The translations under genes were made by a program, and so were the position numbers. From NCBI GenBank assembly GCA_963755705.1, contig CAVWKW010000004.1:62001-126000 (forward strand): DNA of 64,000 nucleotides, read 5' to 3'. The notes beneath the pieces were generated by a model that had not been told where the DNA came from, made no database searches, and worked only from the letters and a program-made list of their open reading frames with translations. Below are positions 17,328 through 24,878 of the stretch, one piece after another (the first letter of the stretch is position 1; each line of letters begins with the position of its first letter). This DNA comes from JBARDN01 sp963755705. Lineage in GTDB: Bacteria; Desulfobacterota; Binatia; Binatales; Binataceae.

Positions 17328-19031
17328 CTAGAAGTCATCGCCGCCGCCGAAATCGTCCATTCCCCCCATGCCTCCCATGCCGCCCATGCCGCCCATTCCA
17401 CCCATACCGCCCATGCCACCCATTGCGCCCGGCATCGCGGTTCCGCGCGCCGGTTTCGAGGGCGCCTCTGCGATAGCTACTTCGGTGGTCAGCATCAGCG
17501 ACGCGGCGCTGACCGCATTCTCGAGCGCGCTGCGGACGACCTTGGCCGGATCGATTACACCGCTGGCGACCAGGTTCTCGTATTCCCCGGTTCGCGCGTT
17601 GAATCCGAAGTCGCCCTTGCCTTCCATAACCTTATTGAGCACGACGCTCGGCTCGTGGCCGGCGTTGCGAGCGATCTGGCGCAGCGGATCGCTCATCGCG
17701 GCTGCCACCAGCTTTGCGCCCTGCTTGCGCTCTTCCGGCAGGCGCAGCGACTCGACCGCGCTAATCGCGCGCACCAGAGCAACTCCACCGCCTGCGACCA
17801 TTCCTTCTTCGACCGCCGCGCGCAGCGCGTGCACCGCGTCATCGACGCGCGCCTTGCGCTCCTTGAGCTCGACTTCGGTCGCGGCGCCGACCTTGATCAC
17901 GGCCACGCCGCCAGAGAGTTTCGCCAGCCGCTCCTGGAGCTTTTCCTTGTCGTAGTCGGAGGTGGTGTCTTCGATCTGGCGGCGAATCTGCGCGACTCGC
18001 GCGTCGATTTCGGGCTTCTTGCCGGCGCCGCTGATGATCGTGGTGTTGTCCTTGTCGATCAACACGCGGCGGCATCGCCCGAGCAGTTTCGAGTCGATAT
18101 TCTCGATCTTCATGCCCAGCTCTTCGGCGATAACCGTGCCGCCGGTCAGAATCGCGATATCTTCGAGCATCTCCTTGCGGCGATCGCCGAAGCCTGGCGC
18201 TTTGACCGCCGCGACCTTGAGCGTGCCGCGCAGCTTGTTCACGACCAGCGTGGCGAGCGCTTCACTTTCGACATCCTCAGCAATAATCACCAGCGGACGT
18301 GCGCCCTGCACGATACTTTCGAGCAGCGGCAGCATCTCGCGCAGGTTTGAGAGCTTCTTGTCGTGCAGCAGGATAAGCGGATCTTCAATTTCGCAGGTCT
18401 GACGCTCCGGATTGGTGATGAAATAGGGCGACAGGTATCCGCGGTCGAAGCGCATCCCTTCGGAATGCTCGAGAACCGTATCGAGGCCGCGCGACTCTTC
18501 GACCGTGATGACGCCTTCCTTGCCCACTTTGTTCATCGCGTCGGCGACGATCTTGCCGAGCTCTTCGTCGCCGTTGGCGGAAACCGTCGCGACCTGTTTC
18601 ATGGTCGCGTGATCCTTGACCGGGCGCGCGCTGGCGGCAATCGCCTCGACCGCCTTGGCCGCGGCCGCTTCCATCCCGCGTTTCAGATCGATCGGCGCGA
18701 AACCCGCCGCGAGCAGCGCGACACCCTCGCGCACCATCGCGCGCGCAAGCACGGTGGCGGTGGTGGTGCCGTCGCCGGCGACGTCGGAGGTTTTTTGCGC
18801 GACTTCGCGAATCAGCTTCGCGCCCATGTTCTCGAAACGATCTTCGAGTTCGATTTCCTTAACCACCGTGACGCCGTCCTTGGTGACGATCGGCGCGCCG
18901 AAGCTGCGCTGGATCATCACGTTGCGGCCCTTGGGTCCAAGCGTGACCCGCGCGGCGTCGGCGACAGCGTTTGCTCCCGCGACGATTCCGGCGCGGGCTC
19001 GTTCGTGCAGCTCAACCGTTTTGGCTGGCAT
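17328..19031 (-). CDS. groL: 60-kDa chaperonin GroEL
   Basis: A 567-residue chaperonin subunit. Equatorial ATP-site signatures TLGPKGRNVMI and GDGTTTATVLA are present, as is the family signature AAVEEGMVAGGGVAL. The C-terminus carries the flexible GGM repeat tail (seven or more units), unusually ending in DDFGGGDDF. There is no groES within the window and no CIRCE inverted repeat in 19032-19233. The N-terminus (MPAKTVELHERARAG) departs from the usual MAAKxxxF form, so this may be a secondary, separately regulated paralogue. Confidence 0.95.
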   Translation of the reverse strand: MPAKTVELHERARAGIVAGANAVADAARVTLGPKGRNVMIQRSFGAPIVTKDGVTVVKEIELEDRFENMGAKLIREVAQKTSDVAGDGTTTATVLARAMVREGVALLAAGFAPIDLKRGMEAAAAKAVEAIAASARPVKDHATMKQVATVSANGDEELGKIVADAMNKVGKEGVITVEESRGLDTVLEHSEGMRFDRGYLSPYFITNPERQTCEIEDPLILLHDKKLSNLREMLPLLESIVQGARPLVIIAEDVESEALATLVVNKLRGTLKVAAVKAPGFGDRRKEMLEDIAILTGGTVIAEELGMKIENIDSKLLGRCRRVLIDKDNTTIISGAGKKPEIDARVAQIRRQIEDTTSDYDKEKLQERLAKLSGGVAVIKVGAATEVELKERKARVDDAVHALRAAVEEGMVAGGGVALVRAISAVESLRLPEERKQGAKLVAAAMSDPLRQIARNAGHEPSVVLNKVMEGKGDFGFNARTGEYENLVASGVIDPAKVVRSALENAVSAASLMLTTEVAIAEAPSKPARGTAMPGAMGGMGGMGGMGGMGGMGGMGGMDDFGGGDDF

Positions 19032-19233
19032 GAGGTTTATTCTCCATCACAGAAAAATTGCGTGGTGCTGAAAATGCATCCCGTGGAAATAGTAAGTTGC
19101 GAGGACAGGCCGGCACCGCTTCCGTTTCGGGCCAGGCCGGACGATTCCAAAATTAAGCAGCCATCGGCGGATTGCAAGAGTATCTCTCTTTATGTGCTCC
19201 GCCGGGCATGCAAGGATGATCCTTCGGAGGGTC

Positions 19234-19629
19234 ATGGTGTTGTCAAAATATCTGAAACTTTCTCGCGGCCCCGCGATGCTGGCAATCTGTTTATGCGGCG
19301 GGCTCGGTTCCGCGACGCTTGCTCCGGCTCATGCCGCATCCGCCGCCGATTTCACGCCGCAACTTCATTTCCGCGTGGTCCAGGACGATTCCTCTTCCAA
19401 TGACCAGTCGGAGGTTCCACCCGACCAGGTCGAGAAATACATCGCGATCTATAAAGCCACGCAAGCCAATCACAGCTTGACGGTCGAGCAGGCCGCCGCT
19501 CAGCAGGGGCTGACGGTGCCGCAGTTCCGCACCCTCGAAGGCAAAATAGAGCGCGACGACGCGTTACGGGCAAGGGTCCGCAAGGCGCTCAGAAACAGCA
19601 CCAGCAAAAACACCGAGCCGGAATCTTAG
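19234..19629 (+). CDS. small secreted protein (DUF4168-like), unknown function
   Basis: A 131-residue protein with a signal peptide of about 37 residues ending near PAHAASA. The mature C-terminal half (VEKYIAIYKATQANHSLTVEQAAAQQGLTVPQFRTLEGKIERDDALRARVRKAL) resembles the helical DUF4168 layout: a helix, a Gly-containing turn, then a Asp-x-Arg helix. This match is from memory and weak. The ATG at 19234 is chosen because CGGAGGG lies five bases upstream; an ATG further upstream lacks this. It converges with the lipoprotein at 19724 over a terminator. Confidence 0.65.
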   Translation: MVLSKYLKLSRGPAMLAICLCGGLGSATLAPAHAASAADFTPQLHFRVVQDDSSSNDQSEVPPDQVEKYIAIYKATQANHSLTVEQAAAQQGLTVPQFRTLEGKIERDDALRARVRKALRNSTSKNTEPES

Positions 19630-19674
19630 ATTGAAGCACCGGCACGCCCAGCGCGCCGGACCCATCAAAGTGAA

Positions 19675-19701
19675 GTGGCGGAAGGATTACCCTTCCGCCA
19701 C
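19675..19701. terminator. bidirectional hairpin terminator
   Basis: A perfect 11-bp stem GTGGCGGAAGG / CCTTCCGCCAC (19675-19685 and 19691-19701) with a five-base loop, between convergent genes ending at 19629 and 19724. T-runs are weak, so it may be a processing or Rho-assisted site. Confidence 0.7.
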
Positions 19702-19723
19702 ATTGCACTCAAACGATCTAAAA

Positions 19724-20005
19724 TTACTTCGTGACCGAGGTCGAGAAGGCCGCTTCGAGGCGCGACACCGCGTCGTTCGCCCTGCGCACTGAATCCTCGG
19801 CGCCACTGGCCGCATCTTCAGCCTTCTTGGCGGCAGCGTCGGCCTGAGCCGCGGAAGCCTCAGCCGAGTTGGCCGCTGCCTCTGACTGGGTCGCGTCCGC
19901 TTCAGCCTTGTCACTGGCCGCGTTGATGGTCTTCATGTCCGGTCCGCAAGCGCTCAAGAACGCCACGGCTGCCAGAACTCCAAGCACAGTTGCCAACCTT
20001 TTCAT
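19724..20005 (-). CDS. alanine-rich coiled-coil lipoprotein
   Basis: A 93-residue lipoprotein with the signal MKRLATVLGVLAAVAFLSAC (lipobox FLSAC). The mature part is a single Ala-rich helix of heptad-like units (AASDKAEADATQSEAAANSAEASAAQADAAAKKAEDA), followed by RRANDAVSRLEAAF. TAGGAGG precedes the ATG by eight bases. It looks like a shorter paralogue of the lipoprotein at 16671-17099 and may be an envelope spacer similar in shape to Lpp, but lacks a terminal Lys-Arg. Confidence 0.78.
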   Translation of the reverse strand: MKRLATVLGVLAAVAFLSACGPDMKTINAASDKAEADATQSEAAANSAEASAAQADAAAKKAEDAASGAEDSVRRANDAVSRLEAAFSTSVTK

Positions 20006-20196
20006 TCAGAAATCCTCCTACCAGTTCCAGTCCAACCGCCAGTCCCGGTTTTATTCCGCTATCGAACGCGTTGGAAAAATCCTAGTGTCCGTTGAACACA
20101 CCCTGAAATAGTTACAAATCGTTTTGCCCAGCGCAAGACTGAAAGATGCGGTTGACATCAAAAAACGCCGGATTAGGCAATCTATTACAACGGCGG

Positions 20197-20225
20197 TTGA
20201 CAGACAAAACCTGCTACAGTTATCG
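20197..20225 (+). promoter_or_regulatory. possible sigma-70 promoter for the ferredoxin-fusion gene
   Basis: TTGACA at 20197-20202 is followed after 17 bases by TTATCG, with TACAGT just before it. A second TTGACA sits at 20152-20157. The -35 matches are perfect and the -10 boxes poor. These lie in the 301-base gap 20006-20306, which contains no gene. Confidence 0.35.
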
Positions 20226-20306
20226 TTCAATCGGAAAATCCCGATCGCTTCGGGACTGCGGCAAAAACCACATTATTTCATTGAAATTGAGGTTGGGGTC
20301 CAGCGG

Positions 20307-21755
20307 ATGTCAACGACTATCACCAGCGAATGCATCAATTGCGGCGCCTGCGAGCCGGAATGCCCTAATACCGCGATCTACGCGGGCGGAATCGAATGGG
20401 AGCTGAACGGAGCGGTGAGCCCCGCGATCGCGCAGGATATTTTCTATATCGTGCCCGCCAAATGCACCGAATGCGTCGGCTTTCACGACCATGAAGCCTG
20501 CGCCGCGGTTTGCCCGGTAGATTGCTGCGTGCCTGACCCCGCCAATCCCGAAACCGAAGCCGTATTGCTCGCTCGCGCGCGCGAGCTTCATCCGGAAGAG
20601 ACTTTCGCCGACGACGCGCCTTCGCGCTTTCGCAAGGAGGGTGGCGGCGCTGCCGCGCCTGCTGCCGCTCCCGCTCCGGCTGAGGCCACGGGCGGATCGG
20701 CCAACGGCGCCGCAGCCGCGGCTAAGCCTGCCGCAGCAGCGCCCGCCGCACCCAAGGCGGCGCCCGCGCCTGGAGCCGCGATGGCGCCCGCAATCGCGGC
20801 GCCGATCGCGATGGTGAATCTGCCCAAAGATATCGGCGCGCTGCCCGGTCCGCTTGGCGAGAAACACTTCTCGGGCGAACTCACAGAGGATTTCGATACC
20901 GTCCTCGGATGGGTCGATACGGCGCCGGTCCTTCGCGCTCCGCTTCCGGTGCGAATCGCACTCAGGCTGGGCGAGCCGGTTCTGGGTGCGATGCCCGACG
21001 GCGTCAAGGCGTCGCTCGAAGAAGCCGTCGGATCGACCGCGGCATTCTCGCGCGCGCGTTCGACGGCACTCAATATGATCCTTAACCTGATTCTCTATCC
21101 CGCGATATTCATTGCGATCTCGGTCCTTCTGATCGGCGACCCGTTGTTTTCAATTCACACCCGCGGATGGATTCTGCTGGGCGTCCTGGTCGCGGCGGCC
21201 GAGGCTGCATGGCGCTTGCGCGAGGGAATTGTGCATGCGAAGCCCGCGTCGGAAATGACTTATCGAGGATGCTGGTACGGTCTGGCGCTCGCGCCTATCG
21301 GCAGCCTGCTGACTCGCGGCGGCAAGCGCAAAACCGAACGCAAAGTCGCCTTTGACGGCTTTGAAACCGATATTCACGACGACAAGACCGAACGCGACCG
21401 GCGCTACGGCACGGTTTACACCGTGCGCGAGTTCGCCAATGCATACATCGTGCGGCTCGAGATGCCACGCAAGATGCCGGCGTCGTCGCTCAAGCGGATT
21501 TGGAACCTGCCCGACGAGATGCCCGATTACGACTACAACCTGGTTCTCGGCGACAGCGTGCTGGCGATAAGCGCGAGCGTCCGGGGCGAGGCGATCCGCA
21601 AGTTGGCATATGTATCGTCGGCGTTTCCGGCGGATTTCCTGACCCGCATCGAGTTCGCCACGCCGGTTGCCACGTTCAGGCATCGAATGCTGAACAAAGT
21701 GCTGGACGTGATCGTTATGAAGGGAGAATCGGACCAACTGCGCAGCGCCGCTTAA
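20307..21755 (+). CDS. ferredoxin - linker - membrane - Hsp20-like fusion protein
   Basis: A 482-residue protein of unusual architecture. Residues 1-75 are a YfhL/Allochromatium-type 2[4Fe-4S] ferredoxin: C9-x2-C12-x2-C15-x3-C19P and C53-x2-C56-x8-C65-x3-C69P. Residues 110-170 are an Ala/Pro-rich linker. Two hydrophobic segments lie at about 255-276 and 287-303. Residues 366-472 resemble an alpha-crystallin/Hsp20-type beta sandwich (YTVREFANAYIVRLEMPRKM, then VLAISASVRGE, AFPADF and LDVIVMKGE). The ATG at 20307 starts exactly at the ferredoxin. The soluble ends probably face the same side. The ferredoxin call is firm; the Hsp20-like call is moderate. Confidence 0.8.
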   Translation: MSTTITSECINCGACEPECPNTAIYAGGIEWELNGAVSPAIAQDIFYIVPAKCTECVGFHDHEACAAVCPVDCCVPDPANPETEAVLLARARELHPEETFADDAPSRFRKEGGGAAAPAAAPAPAEATGGSANGAAAAAKPAAAAPAAPKAAPAPGAAMAPAIAAPIAMVNLPKDIGALPGPLGEKHFSGELTEDFDTVLGWVDTAPVLRAPLPVRIALRLGEPVLGAMPDGVKASLEEAVGSTAAFSRARSTALNMILNLILYPAIFIAISVLLIGDPLFSIHTRGWILLGVLVAAAEAAWRLREGIVHAKPASEMTYRGCWYGLALAPIGSLLTRGGKRKTERKVAFDGFETDIHDDKTERDRRYGTVYTVREFANAYIVRLEMPRKMPASSLKRIWNLPDEMPDYDYNLVLGDSVLAISASVRGEAIRKLAYVSSAFPADFLTRIEFATPVATFRHRMLNKVLDVIVMKGESDQLRSAA

Positions 21756-21827
21756 GCTTCCGCAAGCAGTTTTTGCTTTTCGGCCGTCGCCGCCGGCGCT
21801 ATGCTGGCGGCAGGCAGGTGGTTGCCG

Positions 21828-22283
21828 ATGGTTTCCCGGATTCGCGACGCGACGCCTCGCGACCTTCCAAGGATCGTCGAGATCGAACGCGTTGCTTTCC
21901 CAACACCGTGGAGCCTGAATTCGTTCCAGCGGGAACTTACGCTCCCTTTTTCGCGGCTGACAGTCGCGGCTATCGGCGAATCGGATTCGGCGTCGATATC
22001 GGGCTTTTTGTGCCGATGGATCGTCGCCGACGAATGCCACGTCCTCAATATCGCAGTCCATCCTGATTACCGTCGCGCCGGAATCGGCGCCGACCTCCTA
22101 AACGCCGCGATCGCCGAGGCGGTATCTAAAAAAGCCTCGGTGGTTACGCTGGAAGTACGCCGATCGAACCTACCGGCGCGGTGCCTCTATCGGAAGTATG
22201 AATTTGAGGAACGTCGTTTGAGAAAGCATTATTACGGTCCCGGCGAAGACGCGATCGTGATGGAATTGCACTTGGGCCACTGA
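21828..22283 (+). CDS. rimI: ribosomal-protein-alanine N-acetyltransferase-like GNAT
   Basis: A 151-residue GNAT close to RimI, which acetylates the N-terminal alanine of S18. Visible features are the N-terminal IRDATPRDLPRIVEIERVAFPTPWSLNSFQREL, the acetyl-CoA loop VHPDYRRAGIGADLLN, and the RimI-like EVRRSNLPARCLYRKYEFEERRLRKHYYGPGEDAIVMEL. The ATG at 21828 has AGGTGG six bases upstream and is preferred to the ATG at 21801. It is not adjacent to tsaB or tsaD (tsaD is at 35.7 kb), unlike in many genomes. Confidence 0.85.
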   Translation: MVSRIRDATPRDLPRIVEIERVAFPTPWSLNSFQRELTLPFSRLTVAAIGESDSASISGFLCRWIVADECHVLNIAVHPDYRRAGIGADLLNAAIAEAVSKKASVVTLEVRRSNLPARCLYRKYEFEERRLRKHYYGPGEDAIVMELHLGH

Positions 22284-22384
22284 TCTCGCTCGGTTAAATC
22301 GAACGATGTTCGATTTTGGCGGCGTCCGTTTTGTAAGGAAAACTCCGGGGTTACAAATTCCGTTAATTTATGGCATGATGGCAT

Positions 22385-22981
22385 ATGCTGCCCAGGCGAA
22401 ATCAGAAGGTGATGAACACGTCGTCGTCAACCGCGCTGAAATCCAAGTCCGCCGTCCGCGCGCCCGCGCGCAGCGCCAAAACCGAAATGAGTTTGCCGTT
22501 CAAGAAAGGTGAGAAGGTAGTTTACCCGGCTCACGGCGTCGCCGTTATCGACGACATCCAGATGCGCGTGATTTCCGGCACCGAGCGTAGATTTTACATG
22601 CTGCGGATTCTCGGCGCCGAGAAAATGACGATCATGATCCCGACCGAGAACGTCGAGCAGGTCGGGCTGCGCCGGGTAATCGGCAAGGACATGGTCGACA
22701 AGATTTATAGAATTTTGCGGCAGCGCAAAGTCGAGGTTGATACTCAGACCTGGAACCGGCGCTACCGGGAATACACCGAGAAAATCAAAACCGGGTCGCC
22801 GCTCGAGATCGCCAAAGTTTTGCGTGATCTGCTGGTGCTAAAGAGCGACAAGGAATTGTCGTTCGGCGAGCGCAAGATGCTCGACACGGCGCGAAGTTTG
22901 CTCGTGAAAGAACTTTCGATCGCGAAAGCGCATCCGGAAGAACAGATCATGGAAGAGCTGCGCACGATCTTCGCCAACTGA
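22385..22981 (+). CDS. carD: CarD family transcriptional regulator
   Basis: A 198-residue CarD/CdnL-type protein. The RNA-polymerase beta-interacting Tudor-like domain starts at FKKGEKVVYPAHGVAVIDDIQ (about residues 38-58), followed by the helical C-terminal domain (WNRRYREYTEKIKTGSPLEIAKVLRDLLVLKSDKELSFGERKMLDTARSLLVKEL). CarD stabilises open promoter complexes, especially at rRNA promoters. The N-terminal ~35 residues are basic and not conserved. Starts at 22385, 22412 or 22487 are all possible, and none has a well-spaced ribosome-binding site. A strong terminator follows. Confidence 0.92.
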   Translation: MLPRRNQKVMNTSSSTALKSKSAVRAPARSAKTEMSLPFKKGEKVVYPAHGVAVIDDIQMRVISGTERRFYMLRILGAEKMTIMIPTENVEQVGLRRVIGKDMVDKIYRILRQRKVEVDTQTWNRRYREYTEKIKTGSPLEIAKVLRDLLVLKSDKELSFGERKMLDTARSLLVKELSIAKAHPEEQIMEELRTIFAN

Positions 22982-23005
22982 ACCGCCCGCGCCAATAAGA
23001 TCTCG

Positions 23006-23040
23006 AAAAGGGCCGACGTCGTTCGGCCCTTTTTCTTTTT
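23006..23040 (+). terminator. intrinsic terminator after carD
   Basis: A 10-bp stem AAAGGGCCGA / TCGGCCCTTT with a six-base loop, followed by TTCTTTTT, 25 bases after the carD stop. Textbook form. Confidence 0.92.
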
Positions 23041-23216
23041 CGGCGCATGCGTCCTCGATTTGCGTGGCGTTTGGTTTCATCTGACAACTACTAGTGTCGA
23101 TCTAGTTTGATTGGCAGGCAAGATTGGCGGCCGAGTCAGAAAAACCTACCAAGAGGCCGTCGAAGCGTGAGCACCCAGGCTATAACTTCTCGCGATTCGC
23201 TGCCTCCGGCGCACGA

Positions 23217-23579
23217 TCAAGCGCTTAAAGGCAAGTCGAGCGAGATCGCCCGATAAGGAACTTCCGCCCGAATGCGTCCTCGCTTGCCACGATGCAGCCG
23301 AACGAAGCCATAACCCTCCATGGTTTTGAGCGTGCGGGATAGATTGGACGCTGTCCGTCCGGTGCGTTCGGCCAATTCCTTAAGCGAAGCGGGATGGCTG
23401 GCTGCGATTGTCGCGAGCAGCTCCCGGTTCTTGCTCGATAATACCTTTGCGAAGCTATCGGTCGAAGTGAACCAAACTTTGGGCTCGCCAGCTTTCGGCT
23501 TGAGCTCTCCACGCGCAATCGCGATCGTGCGAGCCTTCATGTCCTTGTATGTTGAAATCCCAATTTTCAGGGTCTTCAT
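23217..23579 (-). CDS. winged-HTH antitoxin-like regulator of a TumE-type toxin
   Basis: A 120-residue DNA-binding protein. The helix-turn-helix lies at about residues 62-95 (LLATIAASHPASLKELAERTGRTASNLSRTLKTMEGYGFVRL), followed by a wing RGKRGRIRAEV, in MarR/ArsR style. Such regulators (HVO_A0114-like) are encoded just downstream of TumE-family toxins. Here its ATG overlaps the TGA of the toxin frame by four bases, so translation was coupled. It probably neutralises the toxin and represses its own operon. The antitoxin frame is intact although the toxin frame is not. Confidence 0.75.
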   Translation of the reverse strand: MKTLKIGISTYKDMKARTIAIARGELKPKAGEPKVWFTSTDSFAKVLSSKNRELLATIAASHPASLKELAERTGRTASNLSRTLKTMEGYGFVRLHRGKRGRIRAEVPYRAISLDLPLSA

Positions 23580-23941
23580 TTGAACACTCCTCGTGCGCGG
23601 AGCACTTCCTCAACCGCAGCCCAGAAATCGCCCAGCAGTGCTCCCGCATCCTGGTATTTATACGTTCGCACCGTTTTCAACCGATGCTTGTGGTCAAAAG
23701 CCGATCCCTATTTTCCTCCCGGGCCCGACCGTGCCTTGACCGCGTGCGCATTGTCAAATCCCACCAAGCGCTCACCATTCGGCCCGTGAAGTGTCAGCGA
23801 ATAGTAAAGGCCGTGCGGTCTGGCGTCAGTTGCCGGCACCGGTCGCACGATAAACCGCACCCAATGTTGACCTTCTGGATCGATGACAAGCACTTGCCCG
23901 TCCAGATCGAGCAGAGGGTCCAGCGCTGGATCCCGCTTCAC
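23576..23941 (-). pseudogene. TumE-family toxin interrupted by an in-frame TAG
   Basis: The first 77 codons (MKRDPALDPLLDLDGQVLVI through RPHGLYYSLTLHGPNGERLVGFDNAHAV) match the TumE (DUF6516) toxin family. Codon 78 is TAG (23708-23710). The same frame then continues for 43 codons with the expected family C-terminus (FDHKHR, then AGALLGDFWAAVEEVL) and ends in TGA overlapping the antitoxin ATG. The full length would be 121 codons, normal for the family. A single nonsense change (or a sequencing error) therefore splits the toxin. Other genes in the window use TAG as stop, so codon reassignment is unlikely. Confidence 0.8.
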
Positions 23942-24112
23942 CGTTTATCATTATCACAAACTGATAACTAATGGACACAGAGTGCTGCGTGACTCGACTG
24001 TAAGCTGCGTCGCCAGCAAATTCCGAGTCGATCGCGAGGCGCGAAGAACGCCATCGATGATCCTATTGGCGAGCGTCGCAGCGGGGGCGCGGGCAGGATA
24101 TAACTATCGGCG

Positions 24113-24808
24113 ATGCGGGCGTCGGCGATCATCGTGGCGGCTGGAAGCGGGGCGCGCCTGGGACGGGCGGAGCCCAAGGCGTTCGTGCCGCTCGGTGGGC
24201 ATCCGATGCTTTACTATTCGCTCGCGGCGGCCGCGCGCGTTTCTGGAATCGCGGAAATCATTGTGACCGTTCCGGCCGGGATGGAAGCTGCGGCGCGCGC
24301 CTGCGGAGTCGCCGCCAATGCGGCGCATCTGCCGATCAAGATTACGCCGGGCGGCGCCGAGCGTCAGGATTCGGTGCGAATCGCGCTCGCGCTGGTCAGC
24401 GCCGAAAGCGATCTGGTGATCGTGCACGACGCCGCGCGTCCTCTGGCGCGTCCTGAATTGTTCGCGGCGTGCCTTGCCGCCGCCGAGCGCGCGGGCGGCG
24501 CGATCGCGGCGATACCGGTGGCCGATACGCTGAAGCGGGTCGCTGAAGGCGCGATCACGGCGACGATCGCGCGCGCGGGCCTATGGCAGGCGCAAACGCC
24601 GCAGGCATTTCGGCGCTCGATTCTGATCGCGGCGCACGATCGTGCGGCAAGCGAGAAGACCGCCGCGACTGACGACGCCGACCTGGCCGAGCGTATCGGC
24701 GCGACGGTCGAAGTGGTCGAGAGCGCCGCGCCGAATTTCAAGATCACGACGCAAGCAGATCTTGCGATGGCCGAGGCGATTCTCGCCTCGCGCGCGGGGG
24801 CTCCGTAA
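24113..24808 (+). CDS. ispD: 2-C-methyl-D-erythritol 4-phosphate cytidylyltransferase
   Basis: A 231-residue enzyme of the MEP isoprenoid pathway that activates methylerythritol phosphate with CTP. The nucleotide-binding N-terminus reads IIVAAGSGARLGRAEPKAFVPLGGHPML, with the Gly-rich loop and Lys. VIVHDAARPLARPELF is the Mg/CTP region, and QTPQAFRRSIL with TDDADLAER complete the signature. IspF is not adjacent. It is flanked by the TA locus (opposite strand) and a convergent Lnt-like gene. Confidence 0.93.
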   Translation: MRASAIIVAAGSGARLGRAEPKAFVPLGGHPMLYYSLAAAARVSGIAEIIVTVPAGMEAAARACGVAANAAHLPIKITPGGAERQDSVRIALALVSAESDLVIVHDAARPLARPELFAACLAAAERAGGAIAAIPVADTLKRVAEGAITATIARAGLWQAQTPQAFRRSILIAAHDRAASEKTAATDDADLAERIGATVEVVESAAPNFKITTQADLAMAEAILASRAGAP

Positions 24809-24878
24809 AGGATATCGATTTCTCCATCGCAGCGATGTTTGCAATGCTGAAGCCGCGCGCGAGGGATGACGGACCAGG

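Noticed and set aside
19032..19233. CIRCE/HrcA operator upstream of groEL
   Set aside because: No TTAGCACTC/GAGTGCTAA inverted repeat is present in this region.
23708..23710. TAG as pyrrolysine or a reassigned sense codon in TumE
   Set aside because: Several well-identified genes in the window terminate at TAG (for example at 1288), and no Pyl context is seen; a nonsense mutation or read error is simpler.
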